Made by a program: the position numbers and the translations under genes
Part shown: positions 6,027 through 6,578 of the stretch, piece after piece
How the letters are laid out: the number at the start of each line of letters is the position of its first letter
Position numbering within the stretch: position 1 is the stretch's first letter
Notes under the pieces: model-generated
Databases searched by the model: none
Told to the model about the DNA's origin: nothing
Seen by the model: only the letters and a program-made list of their open reading frames with translations
From: Gammaproteobacteria bacterium
Lineage (GTDB): Bacteria; Pseudomonadota; Gammaproteobacteria; Pseudomonadales; Azotimanducaceae
DNA length: 6,578 bases
NCBI GenBank assembly: GCA_030430515.1
Contig: JAUIKX010000205.1
Coordinates: forward strand, 1 to 6,578
Reading direction: 5' to 3'

Positions 6027-6578
6027 TGCGCCACCTCCTTGCGCTGCTCACGAAGCAGCTGATCGACATGCAGCTTGAATTCGCCCACCGTTATCGCAGA
6101 CGCGCTGCGCTGCTCACCGACCCTTAAGCCGCTGGGAAACTGGGGGCTCAGCGTCTTATCTGCGAGCCCTGGGCCATCGTTGAACCCCACAACCGGCCGA
6201 CCGCCAGACGTATGAAGCCGACCGTCGAAGATACGAAACTGGCCCTGATTCACGCCGAGTATCGGGCTCACCTGCAGGCGCTGCATCGACTCGACGAAGT
6301 AGATGCCGCTTTCACCTTTTTCCGGTGGCCGCACTCCCGGAACATCGAGCCTCTTGCCATCGACGGAGCCGCCGACGTAGGTCAGTCTGACCCGACCGTA
6401 GGGTCCGCCCTTGAGCACATCGGACACCTCGAAATCCACATGGGTGACGATGAGCTTACCGCTGGGTTCCCACTCCGACCTGTGGCCAACCACCCGCCCC
6501 TCAAAGATGAGCTCCGCGTAGTCGACCATGGATGAGAACGAGAGCTGCCGCACGGCTGCAGCGTGCGCCACACCGGCC
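6023..6578 (-). CDS. Secreted protein of unknown function paired with matrixin-like gene, 5' end beyond window
   Basis: The reading frame is open to the right edge. A GTG at 6571 could be read as a start, but the residues around it (AGVAHA then AAVRQL) look like the end of a signal peptide, so the true start most likely lies outside the window. About 182 residues are visible. Counting the codon at 6571 as 1, there is a strand-rich segment with YAELIFEGRVVGHRSEW (18-34), VTHVDFEVSDVLKG (42-55), a basic-glycine strand GRVRLTYVGGSVDG (59-72), and PPEKGESGIYFVES (82-95), ending in a charged helix. The pattern of a V-G-x-V strand, then VxFEVxxVLKG, then a GG-containing strand is one I recall from small secreted proteins encoded next to matrixin-type metalloproteases, though I cannot name the family. 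The downstream gene overlaps it by 4 nt. A role as partner of the repeat protein is inferred from this pairing. Confidence 0.75.
   Translation of the reverse strand, partial: AGVAHAAAVRQLSFSSMVDYAELIFEGRVVGHRSEWEPSGKLIVTHVDFEVSDVLKGGPYGRVRLTYVGGSVDGKRLDVPGVRPPEKGESGIYFVESMQRLQVSPILGVNQGQFRIFDGRLHTSGGRPVVGFNDGPGLADKTLSPQFPSGLRVGEQRSASAITVGEFKLHVDQLLREQRKEVAQ
6034..6040 (-). promoter_or_regulatory. Strong Shine-Dalgarno inside the end of the upstream gene
   Basis: The complementary strand reads AAGGAGG, a full match to the anti-Shine-Dalgarno core, 7 nt before the ATG at 6026. It lies within the last codons of the upstream gene, whose TGA overlaps the ATG. The repeat protein can thus be translated both by coupling and by independent initiation, and may be made at a higher level than its upstream partner. 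Confidence 0.8.

Overview
The window comes from a GC-rich (roughly 60 %) Gram-negative bacterium. The outer-membrane barrel protein, the Sec signal peptides and the carnitine-catabolism pair point to a Proteobacterium. A gammaproteobacterium of marine or soil type is my best guess, but this rests on protein style only. Coding density is very high, with no gene-free stretch above 100 bp and no tRNA, rRNA, CRISPR array or insertion sequence visible.

Region 1 (1-1281, minus strand) is the start of a carnitine degradation operon. A BKACE-family dehydrocarnitine cleavage enzyme (cdhC-like) comes first. It overlaps by 4 nt an L-carnitine dehydrogenase (cdhA-like) that runs off the left edge. Together they would oxidise L-carnitine to 3-dehydrocarnitine and cleave that with acetyl-CoA into betainyl-CoA and acetoacetate. 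The thioesterase step is not in the window.

Region 2 (1282-4257, plus strand) is divergent from region 1. It holds a small secreted protein of unknown function (161 aa), followed 11 bp later by a large outer-membrane protein of the CBM9-like plus DUF5916 type (796 aa). They probably form one transcription unit for envelope proteins.

Region 3 (4293-6578, minus strand) converges on region 2 with a 35 bp gap. It is a two-gene unit: a secreted protein of about 180 aa, cut by the right edge, and a 577 aa secreted protein joined to it by an ATGA overlap with a perfect Shine-Dalgarno. The 577 aa protein has a matrixin-like (metzincin) N-terminal domain whose zinc-binding motif has been completely replaced, followed by seven FG-GAP/VCBS-like repeats of about 53 residues, the number expected for a seven-bladed propeller. 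This apparent pseudo-protease with a propeller is the most interesting object in the window.
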